The translations under genes and the position numbers were made by a program. Of a stretch of DNA of 64,000 bases, positions 50,167 through 57,418 are shown piece after piece (position 1 is the first letter of the stretch; the number at the start of each line of letters is the position of its first letter). Under the pieces are notes generated by a model. The model worked only from the letters and a program-made list of their open reading frames with translations, was not told the origin of the DNA and searched no databases. The stretch is from Pseudomonas sp. CCI4.2. GTDB lineage: Bacteria > Pseudomonadota > Gammaproteobacteria > Pseudomonadales > Pseudomonadaceae. The DNA is taken from contig NZ_CP133781.1 of the NCBI RefSeq assembly GCF_034350045.1, forward strand, positions 3,458,501-3,522,500, in the 5' to 3' direction.

Positions 50167-50244
50167 TTACCACTTGGTGAGTGGATAAAAGCCGAATGAA
50201 TTTTGCATTGATGGTTTCACTCGATTAAGGGAGGGTTTAGTCAT
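50167..50244 (-). CDS. 25-aa peptide, candidate precursor or signalling peptide
   Basis: Read directly from the sequence: ATG at 50244, TAA at 50167, TTGGAG 9 bases before ATG. It begins MTKPSLNRVK and ends SFGFYPLTKW, with an aromatic C-terminal half and a terminal Lys-Trp. No signal peptide or membrane segment, no cysteine. A hairpin (50264-50282) lies just upstream of the binding site, a lux-box-like site at 50317-50336 before that, and a terminator after the stop. The coordinates and signals are observed; that it is translated, and whether it is modified, is inference. Confidence 0.6.
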   Translation of the reverse strand: MTKPSLNRVKPSMQNSFGFYPLTKW

Positions 50245-50263
50245 GATGTCGTTCTCCAAATAG

Positions 50264-50282
50264 GTCGGGCGAAATGCCCGAC
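50264..50282 (-). promoter_or_regulatory. Perfect inverted repeat in the presumed 5' leader of the peptide gene
   Basis: GTCGGGC-5 bases-GCCCGAC, ending 19 bases before the start codon and just upstream of the ribosome binding site. It could be an mRNA 5'-end hairpin or an operator. Confidence 0.6.
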
Positions 50283-50316
50283 AGGGAAAACGTTAAGGCG
50301 AATGATCGTTGAATGA

Positions 50317-50336
50317 AACTACCCGGACAAGTAGGT
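50317..50336 (-). promoter_or_regulatory. Lux-box-like operator
   Basis: CTACCCGGACAAGTAG has the CT-N12-AG pattern, with outer bases making 5 of 6 positions palindromic. Its centre is ~82 bases from the peptide ATG. If activation follows the usual -42 geometry, the transcript starts near 50284, at the beginning of the 5' hairpin. Fits a LuxR site, but it was found by eye. Confidence 0.5.
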
Positions 50337-50393
50337 GCGAAACGCCGCAAGGAGGTATTAACTGACGCGGTGGGAGACGTGCGTCGCCGCATC

Positions 50394-50471
50394 GCTATAG
50401 GAGCCGACTTGTTGGCGAGAGACCAGCCCCGTAAATACGAGTTCAGCGCCTCGCCAACGTTCGCTCCACAG
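50394..50471. repeat. REP inverted pair (degenerate)
   Basis: CTATAGGAGCCGACTTGTTGG and CTCGCCAACGTTCGCTCCACAG are diverged inverted arms of the element seen at 9747 and 18354. Lies upstream of the peptide operon. Confidence 0.65.
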
Positions 50472-50483
50472 TTACAGCTCGAC

Positions 50484-50762
50484 CTAGCGGGTATGGTAAG
50501 TCGGCAGGTCGAACCGGTGCTGGCTTTGCAGCATGGAGATCGCTGGCAACTCACTGGCTTGCGCGGCCAGGTCACGACGAATGGCGCTGATTACCCAGTC
50601 CAGCTGGACCGGGGTGTGCAATTGAGCGTAGGTCACCGAACGGCGAATTTGTTTGCCTTCGGTGTTGCGCAGGCTGAGCAGAACGCCGCCGTCCGGACGT
50701 AACTGGGTGGTCACTTCGAATTCAGAAAATACGGAAGAAAATTTTTCTTGGATAAAAGTCAT
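50484..50762 (-). CDS. DUF3509 family protein
   Basis: 92 aa. Matches the small Pseudomonas-specific DUF3509 family by FEVTTQLRPDGGVLLSLRN, KQIRRSVTYAQL and VISAIRRDLAA. Function unknown. GGAG lies 9 bases before ATG. It is upstream of the 25-aa peptide gene on the same strand but 240 bases away with a REP element and a lux-box-like site between, so it is probably a separate unit. Confidence 0.8.
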   Translation of the reverse strand: MTFIQEKFSSVFSEFEVTTQLRPDGGVLLSLRNTEGKQIRRSVTYAQLHTPVQLDWVISAIRRDLAAQASELPAISMLQSQHRFDLPTYHTR

Positions 50763-51129
50763 GTCAGGCGGCTCCGTTGCTCAAGGGGGTAACAAGCTTG
50801 GGAGGACTGTTGCAGTGTCTGTGCCAGCATTCTGATACAAAACATATCTATTTAAATCAGACACTTAGCTAAATCACGGATTTTGTGGCTCGTGCATATT
50901 GCATGAAAGGCCATCGGGCATCCTGCATTTTGCGGTTAAATTTCAAATTACAGTGCGGTGTGTGGAACCTTTAAATGCCAGAACACTCGACTGATTGCCG
51001 AAGCTTTGGTCGCTATTGAATTTCCCTATCGCCCATATACCTTGACCCTGAGCGGGCCGCTCTCGAAACTGCCGGCAACCCGTTCATAGCAGCAGGCTAG
51101 GTTTTAGCTTGTGTCTCAGGAGTAGCACC
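50763..51129. other. Intergenic region with divergent promoters
   Basis: No gene seen. Holds promoter DNA of the DUF3509 gene (left) and of the ankyrin gene (right). AT-rich sequence around 50838-50950. No recognised repeat. Confidence 0.5.
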
Positions 51130-51663
51130 ATGTCAGACAATTCCAAATCCGCCGCCGCCCAGCAAATGACCGATGACGAAGCTTTGGAGTTTGCCGAGCA
51201 GGTGTTCGATCTGGCGCGCAAAGGTGATGCGCGAATGTTGGGCCTATTGCTGGAAAAGGACCTGACGCCTAATTTGCGCAATCACAAAGGCGACACCTTA
51301 TTGATGCTCGCGAGCTATCACGGTCACTTAGAAGCTGTTCGGGTGTTATTGGCCTTCAAGGCGGACCCTGAAATTCGTAACGACAATGGACAAAGCCCGA
51401 TTGCCGGCGCCGCCTTCAAGGGTGACTTGCCGGTGGTCAGATTATTGGTTGAAGGCGGTGCGGAGGTTGAAGGCGCATCAGCGGATGGCCGGACTGCGTT
51501 GATGATGGCGGCTATGTTCAACCGTACTGAAATCGTCGATTACTTGCTGTCTCAAGGCGCCAATCCACAGGCTCAGGATGCTCGGGGCGTTACGCCGTTA
51601 GCCGCCGCACAAACTATGGGCGCAGTGGACACCGCTGAGTTGCTGAGCAAGCTCAATTCCTAA
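51130..51663 (+). CDS. Ankyrin repeat protein
   Basis: 177 aa from the ATG at 51130, AGGAG 7 bases upstream. Residues ~30-175 hold about four ankyrin repeats (KGDTLLMLASYHGHLEAVRV, NGQSPIAGAAFKGDLPVVRL, DGRTALMMAAMFNRTEIVDY, ARGVTPLAAAQTMGAVDTAE). No signal peptide. The protein is a scaffold by nature; similar Pseudomonas ankyrin proteins are linked to catalase genes, but none is here. Partner unknown. Confidence 0.9.
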   Translation: MSDNSKSAAAQQMTDDEALEFAEQVFDLARKGDARMLGLLLEKDLTPNLRNHKGDTLLMLASYHGHLEAVRVLLAFKADPEIRNDNGQSPIAGAAFKGDLPVVRLLVEGGAEVEGASADGRTALMMAAMFNRTEIVDYLLSQGANPQAQDARGVTPLAAAQTMGAVDTAELLSKLNS

Positions 51664-51773
51664 CGGATGACCAACGGCTTGGCAATTAGCTGCTATCCCA
51701 TAGAGGCGTGCTTGATTTCCGGCTATCCTCCGCGCCTCATTTTTTAGCTGCTAGCCGCTTGTCAGGACTTCCG

Positions 51774-52304
51774 ATGAAAGACCAACTCATAGAATTAATC
51801 AGCAAAATCAGTTCGGGTTGCATGGAGGCAGACGAAATCGCCCAAGTGGCCGACGAGGCCGAAAAAGCCTACGCCGATCCGCAAGGATTTCTGGCCGCCA
51901 ATCCTGACGTCAATTACGACGACAGCTTCCCGTTCCGGTTGGGCGAATGGATGGTGATGGGTAGCCTGCCGGATACTGTGTTGTTCCAGGCGGATAGCTA
52001 TATGGATTTGTTCGCGCAGATCGTTGCTTCGTTTGGCACTGAAGTAACGTTCAACATCAAGCCCAAGCAACTGGCCAAGGTTGAACCGCTGATCGCGCTA
52101 AATCGGATTCAGATCCAACTAAGCAGCATGAACAAGGAGAAGGGCGGTTACGTGCTGCTGAACCTGAGCCAACCGCTGGACGACGATCTGCAGGCAGTGC
52201 TGGTTTTCGGCAACGATGTGGATCGCGTGATTGAATTGTGCGCAGTCGTCGGGATTACTGCTGCGCCGTCGTTGGAAGCGTTGCGGATTGCGCTTTACGT
52301 TTGA
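51774..52304 (+). CDS. Conserved hypothetical protein
   Basis: 176 aa from the ATG at 51774, AGGA 7 bases upstream. Acidic, soluble, alpha/beta by eye; features DDSFPFRLGEWMVMGSLPD and KPKQLAKVEPLIALNRIQIQ. No motif I recognise. It starts 110 bases after the ankyrin gene and may share its transcript. A degenerate REP pair follows at ~52317-52387. Confidence 0.75.
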   Translation: MKDQLIELISKISSGCMEADEIAQVADEAEKAYADPQGFLAANPDVNYDDSFPFRLGEWMVMGSLPDTVLFQADSYMDLFAQIVASFGTEVTFNIKPKQLAKVEPLIALNRIQIQLSSMNKEKGGYVLLNLSQPLDDDLQAVLVFGNDVDRVIELCAVVGITAAPSLEALRIALYV

Positions 52305-52316
52305 TGAATGCCATCC

Positions 52317-52387
52317 CGGTAGTGGCCAACGTGTTGGCGAGGCGATCAAACTGACACCCCGACCACCTTCGCCAACACAGTCCCTAC
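52317..52387. repeat. Degenerate REP inverted pair
   Basis: GGCCAACGTGTTGGCGAGG and CCTTCGCCAACACAGTCCCT are diverged inverted arms of the window's common REP element. Confidence 0.6.
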
Positions 52388-52475
52388 AGATCGACAAAAT
52401 AAGACCCTGCCGAAACGGAACCCTCTGTGCGTGTAATCATCCTAAACAGGGAGTGTTCACTTAGGAGCAACAACC

Positions 52476-52667
52476 ATGGGATCCACGTTTAACGGTCTGA
52501 TTGGGCTGATCATCCTGGTTCTGGATATCTGGGCGATCATCAATGTATTGAAGAGTGGCGGGGAAGTCGGGATGAAAGTCCTATGGGTATTGCTGATTCT
52601 GTTGCTGCCGGTATTAGGCCTGATTATCTGGGCGATTGCCGGGCCACGGGGCAATGTACGCATCTGA
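52476..52667 (+). CDS. Small membrane protein with PLDc_N-like domain
   Basis: 63 aa, two TM helices: LIGLIILVLDIWAIINVL and KVLWVLLILLLPVLGLIIW, followed by IAGPRGN. The W.I.NVL, LP..G.IIW pattern is that of the 'phospholipase D nuclease N-terminal' membrane domain, which here occurs without a PLD part. AGGAGCAACAACC precedes ATG. Function unknown; perhaps a membrane-adaptation protein. Confidence 0.85.
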   Translation: MGSTFNGLIGLIILVLDIWAIINVLKSGGEVGMKVLWVLLILLLPVLGLIIWAIAGPRGNVRI

Positions 52668-52879
52668 CTGGCCCTGTCTGATTCGATGCTGGACCCAGGC
52701 GTCTGACGGCTGATTGCTGTCAGGCGCCTTGTTGTTTCCGATCTCAATACCGGGGGCTGACCAATAGAGGTTCGACCTGACATCTTGCGCAACGTAGAAT
52801 GTCCGCCTCTTATTAGGGGCGGTGCTTGTCTTCAAGCTGTCGCTGTCCGTTGCCACCAGCATTCACCGGGGACTTACCC

Positions 52880-53740
52880 ATGAGCGATTATCAAGAAACG
52901 TTGTACGAAGGCTATGGCCAGCGCTTTCGTATGGAAAAATTGCTGCACGAAGTGCGTACCGAACATCAACACCTGGTGATCTTTGAAAACCCGCGCATGG
53001 GCCGGGTCATGGCGCTCGACGGCGTGATTCAGACCACCGAAGCCGATGAGTTCATCTATCACGAGATGCTCACCCACGTTCCAATTCTCGCTCACGGTTC
53101 GGCCAAGCGCGTGCTGATCATTGGCGGCGGCGACGGCGGGATGCTGCGTGAAGTGGCCAAGCATCGCAGCATCGAGCACATCACCATGGTCGAGATCGAT
53201 GGCACCGTGGTCGAGATGTGCAAACAGTATTTGCCAAATCATTCCAAGGGTTCTTTCGACGATCCGCGACTGAACCTGGTCATCGACGACGGCATGCGTT
53301 TCGTCGCGACGACTCAGGAAAAGTTCGACATCATTATTTCCGACTCCACTGACCCAATCGGTCCGGGAGAGGTGCTGTTCTCTGAGAACTTTTATCAAGC
53401 CTGCCGCCGCTGCTTGAATGAAGGCGGCATTTTGGTCACCCAAAACGGTACGCCTTTCATGCAACTGACCGAAGTTCAGACCACGGCGGGTCGCTTGCGC
53501 AGCCTGTTCCCGGATTGGCATTTCTACCAGGCTGCGATTCCGACCTATATCGGCGGCGCCATGACCTTTGCCTGGGGCGCGACCAACACGGCGTATCGCA
53601 AGTTGCCGCTGGAGACCTTGCGTCAGCGTTTTGCGGGCAGCGGTATTATCACGCGCTACTACAATCCCGAAATTCATATTGGCGCATTTGCCATGCCGCA
53701 ATATGTTTTGCACGCTGTGAACAAGCCAAGTAACGACTAA
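52880..53740 (+). CDS. speE: Spermidine synthase (polyamine aminopropyltransferase)
   Basis: 286 aa from the ATG at 52880 (GGGGA upstream); the frame is open to 52826. It transfers aminopropyl from decarboxylated SAM to putrescine. Motifs: [17 protein letters not shown], the cofactor loop [15 protein letters not shown], and the catalytic [10 protein letters not shown]. The product methylthioadenosine feeds the salvage operon at 45-48 kb. Confidence 0.95.
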   Translation: MSDYQETLYEGYGQRFRMEKLLHEVRTEHQHLVIFENPRMGRVMALDGVIQTTEADEFIYHEMLTHVPILAHGSAKRVLIIGGGDGGMLREVAKHRSIEHITMVEIDGTVVEMCKQYLPNHSKGSFDDPRLNLVIDDGMRFVATTQEKFDIIISDSTDPIGPGEVLFSENFYQACRRCLNEGGILVTQNGTPFMQLTEVQTTAGRLRSLFPDWHFYQAAIPTYIGGAMTFAWGATNTAYRKLPLETLRQRFAGSGIITRYYNPEIHIGAFAMPQYVLHAVNKPSND

Positions 53741-53757
53741 TTACGGTTTAGGCGCCA

Positions 53758-53785
53758 GGCTGAAAGGATTTTTTACATTTCAGCC
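53758..53785 (+). terminator. Hairpin downstream of speE
   Basis: GGCTGAAA and TTTCAGCC arms around a 12-base loop, 17 bases after the speE stop. No T-run follows, so termination is tentative. Confidence 0.5.
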
Positions 53786-53905
53786 CTAGGGTGCTACATA
53801 AATTTCACAGCCTTTCGAAGAAGATCGTGCCCGCTTAGTTGCTTAACGGGCTGGGCACATTTGCCTTCAACCTTCTCCCTCGAATTCAACGGATCTTAGA
53901 ACACC

Positions 53906-55993
53906 ATGGCCAAAACGGACGCACTGAGTCATCAGCCCGCCTCGTCGCGCTCGCTACAACCTTCCGTCAAATCGCACCTGGCTTACACCCTGCTGAGCGG
54001 CGTGGTGCTGATGGTGATGTACAGCCTGCTGCGCGTCGCGTTGCTGGTCTATAACCGTCAAATGATCGGCACGACGCCGGCTTCGACCTTTATAGAAGCC
54101 ATGGGCAATGGCCTGCGTTTTGACTTGCGCCTGACGGTCTACTTGCTGATCCCATTGTTGCTGGCACTGCTCAGCGCCCGAACGATGAATTGGCGGGGTC
54201 TGTTCCGTTTCTGGCTGACCTTGGGCGCCAGCATCACGCTGTTCCTGGGCTTGATGGAGATGGACTTCTACCGTGAGTTTCACCAGCGCCTCAATGGCTT
54301 GGTGTTCCAATACGTCAAAGAAGACCCGAAAACCGTGCTGAGCATGCTTTGGTACGGTTTCCCGGTAGCGCGCTATCTGCTGGTGTGGGCCGCTGTGACT
54401 TGGCTGCTGAGCCTGGTGTTCAAAGGCATCGATCGTTTGACGCGACCACAGCGCCTAACGAGCGTCAGCGCCAGTAGCATCCGTTCGGTGGCGCCGTGGT
54501 ACACGCGCATTGTCGTATTGCTGCTGTGTATGGTGGTGGCGGTGATTGCGTCCCGTGGCACTTTGCGTCAAGGCCCGCCGCTGAGATGGGGTGATGCTTA
54601 CACCACGGATTCGAACTTCGCCAACCAGTTGGGTCTCAATGGCACCTTGTCGCTGATCGAAGCGGCTAAAGCTTTGGGTTCGAGCCAGCGCGCCAACATC
54701 TGGAAATCAACCATGCCGGATGCGCAGGCGCAGAAGGTCACTCGTGACATGCTGCTGACCGCCAATGACACCTTGGTTGACGCCGACGTGGCCGCCGTGC
54801 GCCGTGACACCGTCCCGCCGGTCGAAAACACGCTGCCGATTCGCAACGTGGTGGTGATCCTGATGGAAAGCTTCGCCGGTCACTCGGTGGGCGCTTTGGG
54901 CAGCGACGCCAATATCACGCCGAACTTCGACAAGCTGTCGAAAGAAGGCTTGTTGTTTGACCGCTTCTTTTCCAACGGCACCCACACCCACCAGGGCATG
55001 TTCGCCACCATGGCGTGTTTCCCTAACTTGCCTGGGTTCGAATACCTGATGCAGACGCCGGAAGGCAGTAACAAACTGTCCGGCCTGCCGCAGTTGCTCA
55101 GCGCCCGTGGCTACGACGACGTGTATGTCTATAACGGCGATTTCGCCTGGGACAACCAGTCGGGGTTTTTCAGCAATCAGGGAATGACCACGTTTATCGG
55201 TCGTAACGATTTCGTCAATCCGGTGTTCTCCGACCCAACTTGGGGCGTATCCGACCAGGATATGTTTGACCGTGGCGCTCAAGAGCTGAAAGCTCGCGAA
55301 GGCAAAAAACCGTTCTATGCGCTGTTGCAAACGCTATCGAACCACACGCCTTACGCGCTTCCCGCCAACTTGCCCGTTGAACGCGTTACCGGCCACGGCA
55401 CGTTGGACGAACACTTGACTGCCATGCGCTATGCCGACTGGGCACTGGGGCAGTTTTTTGAGAAAGCGAAAAAAGAACCTTACTTCAAGGACACCTTGTT
55501 CGTGATCGTTGGCGACCACGGCTTCGGCAATGACAAGCAACTCACTGAGTTGGACTTGGGGCGCTTTAACGTGCCGTTGCTGTTGATTGGCCCTGGAATT
55601 CAGGAAAAGTTCGGTAAGCGCAGCAGTACCGTCGGCACTCAAATCGACATTGTGCCGACCATCATGGGCCGTTTGGGCGGTGAGTCGCGTAACCAGTGCT
55701 GGGGCCGCGACCTGCTCAACCTGCCTGAGGGCGACAAGGGTTTCGGTGTTATCAAACCCTCGGGTGGCGAGTTGACCGTGGGTTATGTCACGGGTGACCG
55801 CATTCTGGTCGAGCCCAAAGGCATGGAGCCGCTGCTGTATCAATACCAGTTGGGCGCTAAACCCCATGCTGAATTGATGACTGATCAACCTGATCAGGCA
55901 CAGCTCAAGGAAAGGCTGGAAGCGTTCATACAAACGGCGACCAAAAGTTTGATGGGCAACACGGCAGGTGTGAGCGGCGGTACAAAGCGCTGA
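53906..55993 (+). CDS. LTA synthase family protein (membrane sulfatase/phosphoglycerol transferase-like)
   Basis: 695 aa. Five TM helices in the first ~200 residues (AYTLLSGVVLMVMYSLLRVA onward), then an extracytoplasmic alkaline-phosphatase-like domain. Catalytic Thr in FSNGTHTHQGMFATMACF, metal site Asp/His in VVILMESFAG and VIVGDHGFGNDKQ. Relatives transfer phosphoglycerol or phosphoethanolamine to lipids or glucans; the substrate here is unknown. The start at 53906 has no clear Shine-Dalgarno, but the Ser-rich N-terminus matches the family start. A strong terminator follows. Confidence 0.9.
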   Translation: MAKTDALSHQPASSRSLQPSVKSHLAYTLLSGVVLMVMYSLLRVALLVYNRQMIGTTPASTFIEAMGNGLRFDLRLTVYLLIPLLLALLSARTMNWRGLFRFWLTLGASITLFLGLMEMDFYREFHQRLNGLVFQYVKEDPKTVLSMLWYGFPVARYLLVWAAVTWLLSLVFKGIDRLTRPQRLTSVSASSIRSVAPWYTRIVVLLLCMVVAVIASRGTLRQGPPLRWGDAYTTDSNFANQLGLNGTLSLIEAAKALGSSQRANIWKSTMPDAQAQKVTRDMLLTANDTLVDADVAAVRRDTVPPVENTLPIRNVVVILMESFAGHSVGALGSDANITPNFDKLSKEGLLFDRFFSNGTHTHQGMFATMACFPNLPGFEYLMQTPEGSNKLSGLPQLLSARGYDDVYVYNGDFAWDNQSGFFSNQGMTTFIGRNDFVNPVFSDPTWGVSDQDMFDRGAQELKAREGKKPFYALLQTLSNHTPYALPANLPVERVTGHGTLDEHLTAMRYADWALGQFFEKAKKEPYFKDTLFVIVGDHGFGNDKQLTELDLGRFNVPLLLIGPGIQEKFGKRSSTVGTQIDIVPTIMGRLGGESRNQCWGRDLLNLPEGDKGFGVIKPSGGELTVGYVTGDRILVEPKGMEPLLYQYQLGAKPHAELMTDQPDQAQLKERLEAFIQTATKSLMGNTAGVSGGTKR

Positions 55994-56006
55994 CAGCGAC
56001 CTGATC

Positions 56007-56040
56007 GGAAAAAAGGGGCCTTGATTGGCCTCTTTTTTTG
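56007..56040 (+). terminator. Intrinsic terminator after the LTA-synthase-like gene
   Basis: AAAAAAGGGGCC-TTGATT-GGCCTCTTTTTTTG: a 12-bp stem with A-run and T-run on the outer side, 13 bases after the stop codon. Confidence 0.9.
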
Positions 56041-56134
56041 CCTGTTTTTTAGCGTGCATCGCGGTGGAACGAATGGGGAAAGCACAAGGTCCAGATTGGG
56101 TGAGCCGCTTTTCGGCTTGGCCAAGGAGACATCG

Positions 56135-56371
56135 ATGAAACAGTGGACCATTACGTATGTCGATAAAGACGGTGTGAAGCAGAGCCTTGAGCTTGAACGT
56201 GAGCAGCGCCCGAGTAATGAAGACGCAGCAGATTACCTGCGTGAAGTGTTGTTTCCTATCGCCGATAAGCTTGATTTGAACGACCTCGATGGTCGAGCGC
56301 CCGAGCCGACCGTAAAGTCTCTGAAAGCCATGCACAGCGTGCAAATTCTCACCGTCACCGAGGCGTCCTGA
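56135..56371 (+). CDS. Small conserved hypothetical protein
   Basis: 78 aa from the ATG at 56135 (AAGGAG 7 bases upstream); the open frame to 56021 runs through the terminator and is not coding. Acidic, beta-start ITYVDKDGVKQSLELERE, then helical (EDAADYLREVLFPIADKLDL). No known motif. Single gene. Confidence 0.75.
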   Translation: MKQWTITYVDKDGVKQSLELEREQRPSNEDAADYLREVLFPIADKLDLNDLDGRAPEPTVKSLKAMHSVQILTVTEAS

Positions 56372-56434
56372 GCGCTCGTTCGTTAATCCTGTTTTGCCAT
56401 TGGCACAGGCGGTCGATAGGACTACTCTGCAAAT

Positions 56435-56462
56435 GAGGCCGGCGCAGAATTGCTCCGGCCTC
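56435..56462 (+). terminator. Hairpin between the small gene and rraB
   Basis: GAGGCCGG and CCGGCCTC arms, 12-base loop; no T-run. Could be a terminator or leader structure. Confidence 0.45.
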
Positions 56463-56613
56463 TACATGTCGACGCCAGGTTTTTCACCACTTGGCCTTGT
56501 CAGCTACATGCTTGATTCCCCGGTGGCAGAGTATCTGTCGCTGAGCGGCCACTGTTCAGTGGTCGTGTCGGGAAAGTTGAAACTCTATCTATCGTTGCAT
56601 AGGAGGACGTTTC

Positions 56614-56952
56614 ATGAGCACAGCCTATCAAGAGGACATCAGCAGTAACGTACTGCGCCGCATGAAAGAGGGCGGTTTTGATTTCGCCAGCATCCATCCC
56701 ATCGAGTTTTACGCCGTCTTCCCGGACGAGGACCGGGCACGGCAGGCTGCAGGGCAGTTTCGCGGAGAATCCCTGAACGCGCAGGTCAGCGCGCGTGATG
56801 ACGGGGCATGGCATCTTCAGTTGAGTAAATTGATGTACGCCACGTATGGTGGCATCGGTGATTTTGAACAGGACTTTCAAACGATGATCACGCCTCTGGA
56901 TGGCGAGGTCGAGGGTTGGGGAGTCACTCAAGTGATCAAAGGCCTCCACTAA
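56614..56952 (+). CDS. rraB: RraB family ribonuclease E inhibitor
   Basis: 112 aa. Matches the regulator-of-RNase-E-activity B fold: NVLRRMKEGGFDFASIHPIE, AVFPDEDRARQAAGQF, YGGIGDFEQDFQTMITPLDG, EVEGWGV. AGGAGG is 8-9 bases before ATG. RraB binds RNase E and lowers its activity on a subset of RNAs; that is the family role. Confidence 0.88.
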   Translation: MSTAYQEDISSNVLRRMKEGGFDFASIHPIEFYAVFPDEDRARQAAGQFRGESLNAQVSARDDGAWHLQLSKLMYATYGGIGDFEQDFQTMITPLDGEVEGWGVTQVIKGLH

Positions 56953-57076
56953 CCACGGGCGCCTGTGCCACACATTGGTTTGCTTCATCCTTACCGGCTG
57001 ACGCTTCGTCAGTCGGTTCCACCCGTGCCGCTTGACCCATGCCCTATTTAGCGATGGGGTTTCGTAGCCGGCAGGC

Positions 57077-57104
57077 AAAAAAAAGCCACTCATAGAGTGG
57101 CTCA
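57077..57104 (-). terminator. Intrinsic terminator for minus-strand transcription
   Basis: On the minus strand GAGCCACTC-TAT-GAGTGGCTTTTTTTT. A perfect stem followed by eight T, but no minus-strand gene lies upstream of it until position 60869, so it may end an unannotated RNA. Confidence 0.75.
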
Positions 57105-57365
57105 AAGGGAAGTTCAGTTAAGCGTTCGATAAAAACTCAATCCCGATGAATGGATTCAGCCCATGGTTCGCTTGAATGCTGGCGATTATGGGGAAACAAA
57201 CTCCCCTCGTGAAATCAACTCTGACTATGCTGTTGATAGCCAATAGCGATGAAAGATGCTTCCGAATGAGGCGTAGGAGATTTTTCTGGGGCGGTTACTG
57301 CACAAGAAGGGTGCACCCTGTGGGAAGTATTTATCCAACTGCTTGATAAATAAGCGTTTATGCCG

Positions 57366-57382
57366 ATGGCACGGGCCTTGCG
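57366..57382 (+). promoter_or_regulatory. Sigma-54 promoter of the ATP-grasp/alpha-E/transglutaminase operon
   Basis: ATGGCACGGGCCTTGCG: GG at 57368-57369 and GC at 57380-57381 with exactly 10 bases between, matching TGGCACG-N4-TTGC. The start codon is at 57419 with AAGGAG at 57407-57412. A GGGTGCACCC palindrome at 57309-57318 is in enhancer-binding position. Confidence 0.8.
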
Positions 57383-57418
57383 AAGGCCTTTGGTGTCCGT
57401 GGTGACAAGGAGTACGGC

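Larger units (their letters stand above)
56953..57418. other. Intergenic region with minus-strand terminator and sigma-54 promoter
   Basis: No supported gene. It holds a minus-strand terminator (57077-57104), a G-rich hairpin GGGGAAACAAACTCCCC at 57190-57206, and a sigma-54 promoter at 57366-57382. A frame on the minus strand, ending at 57118, lacks ATG and is not called. Confidence 0.6.

Noticed and set aside
50167..50244. PqqA-type precursor
   Set aside because: The peptide is of similar length and begins with a similar TKP, but it has no Glu-x3-Tyr cross-link motif and no pqq genes are near.
57118..57300. Minus-strand frame ending near the 57077 terminator
   Set aside because: No ATG or plausible alternative start after the last upstream stop, so it is not called as a gene although the terminator is real.
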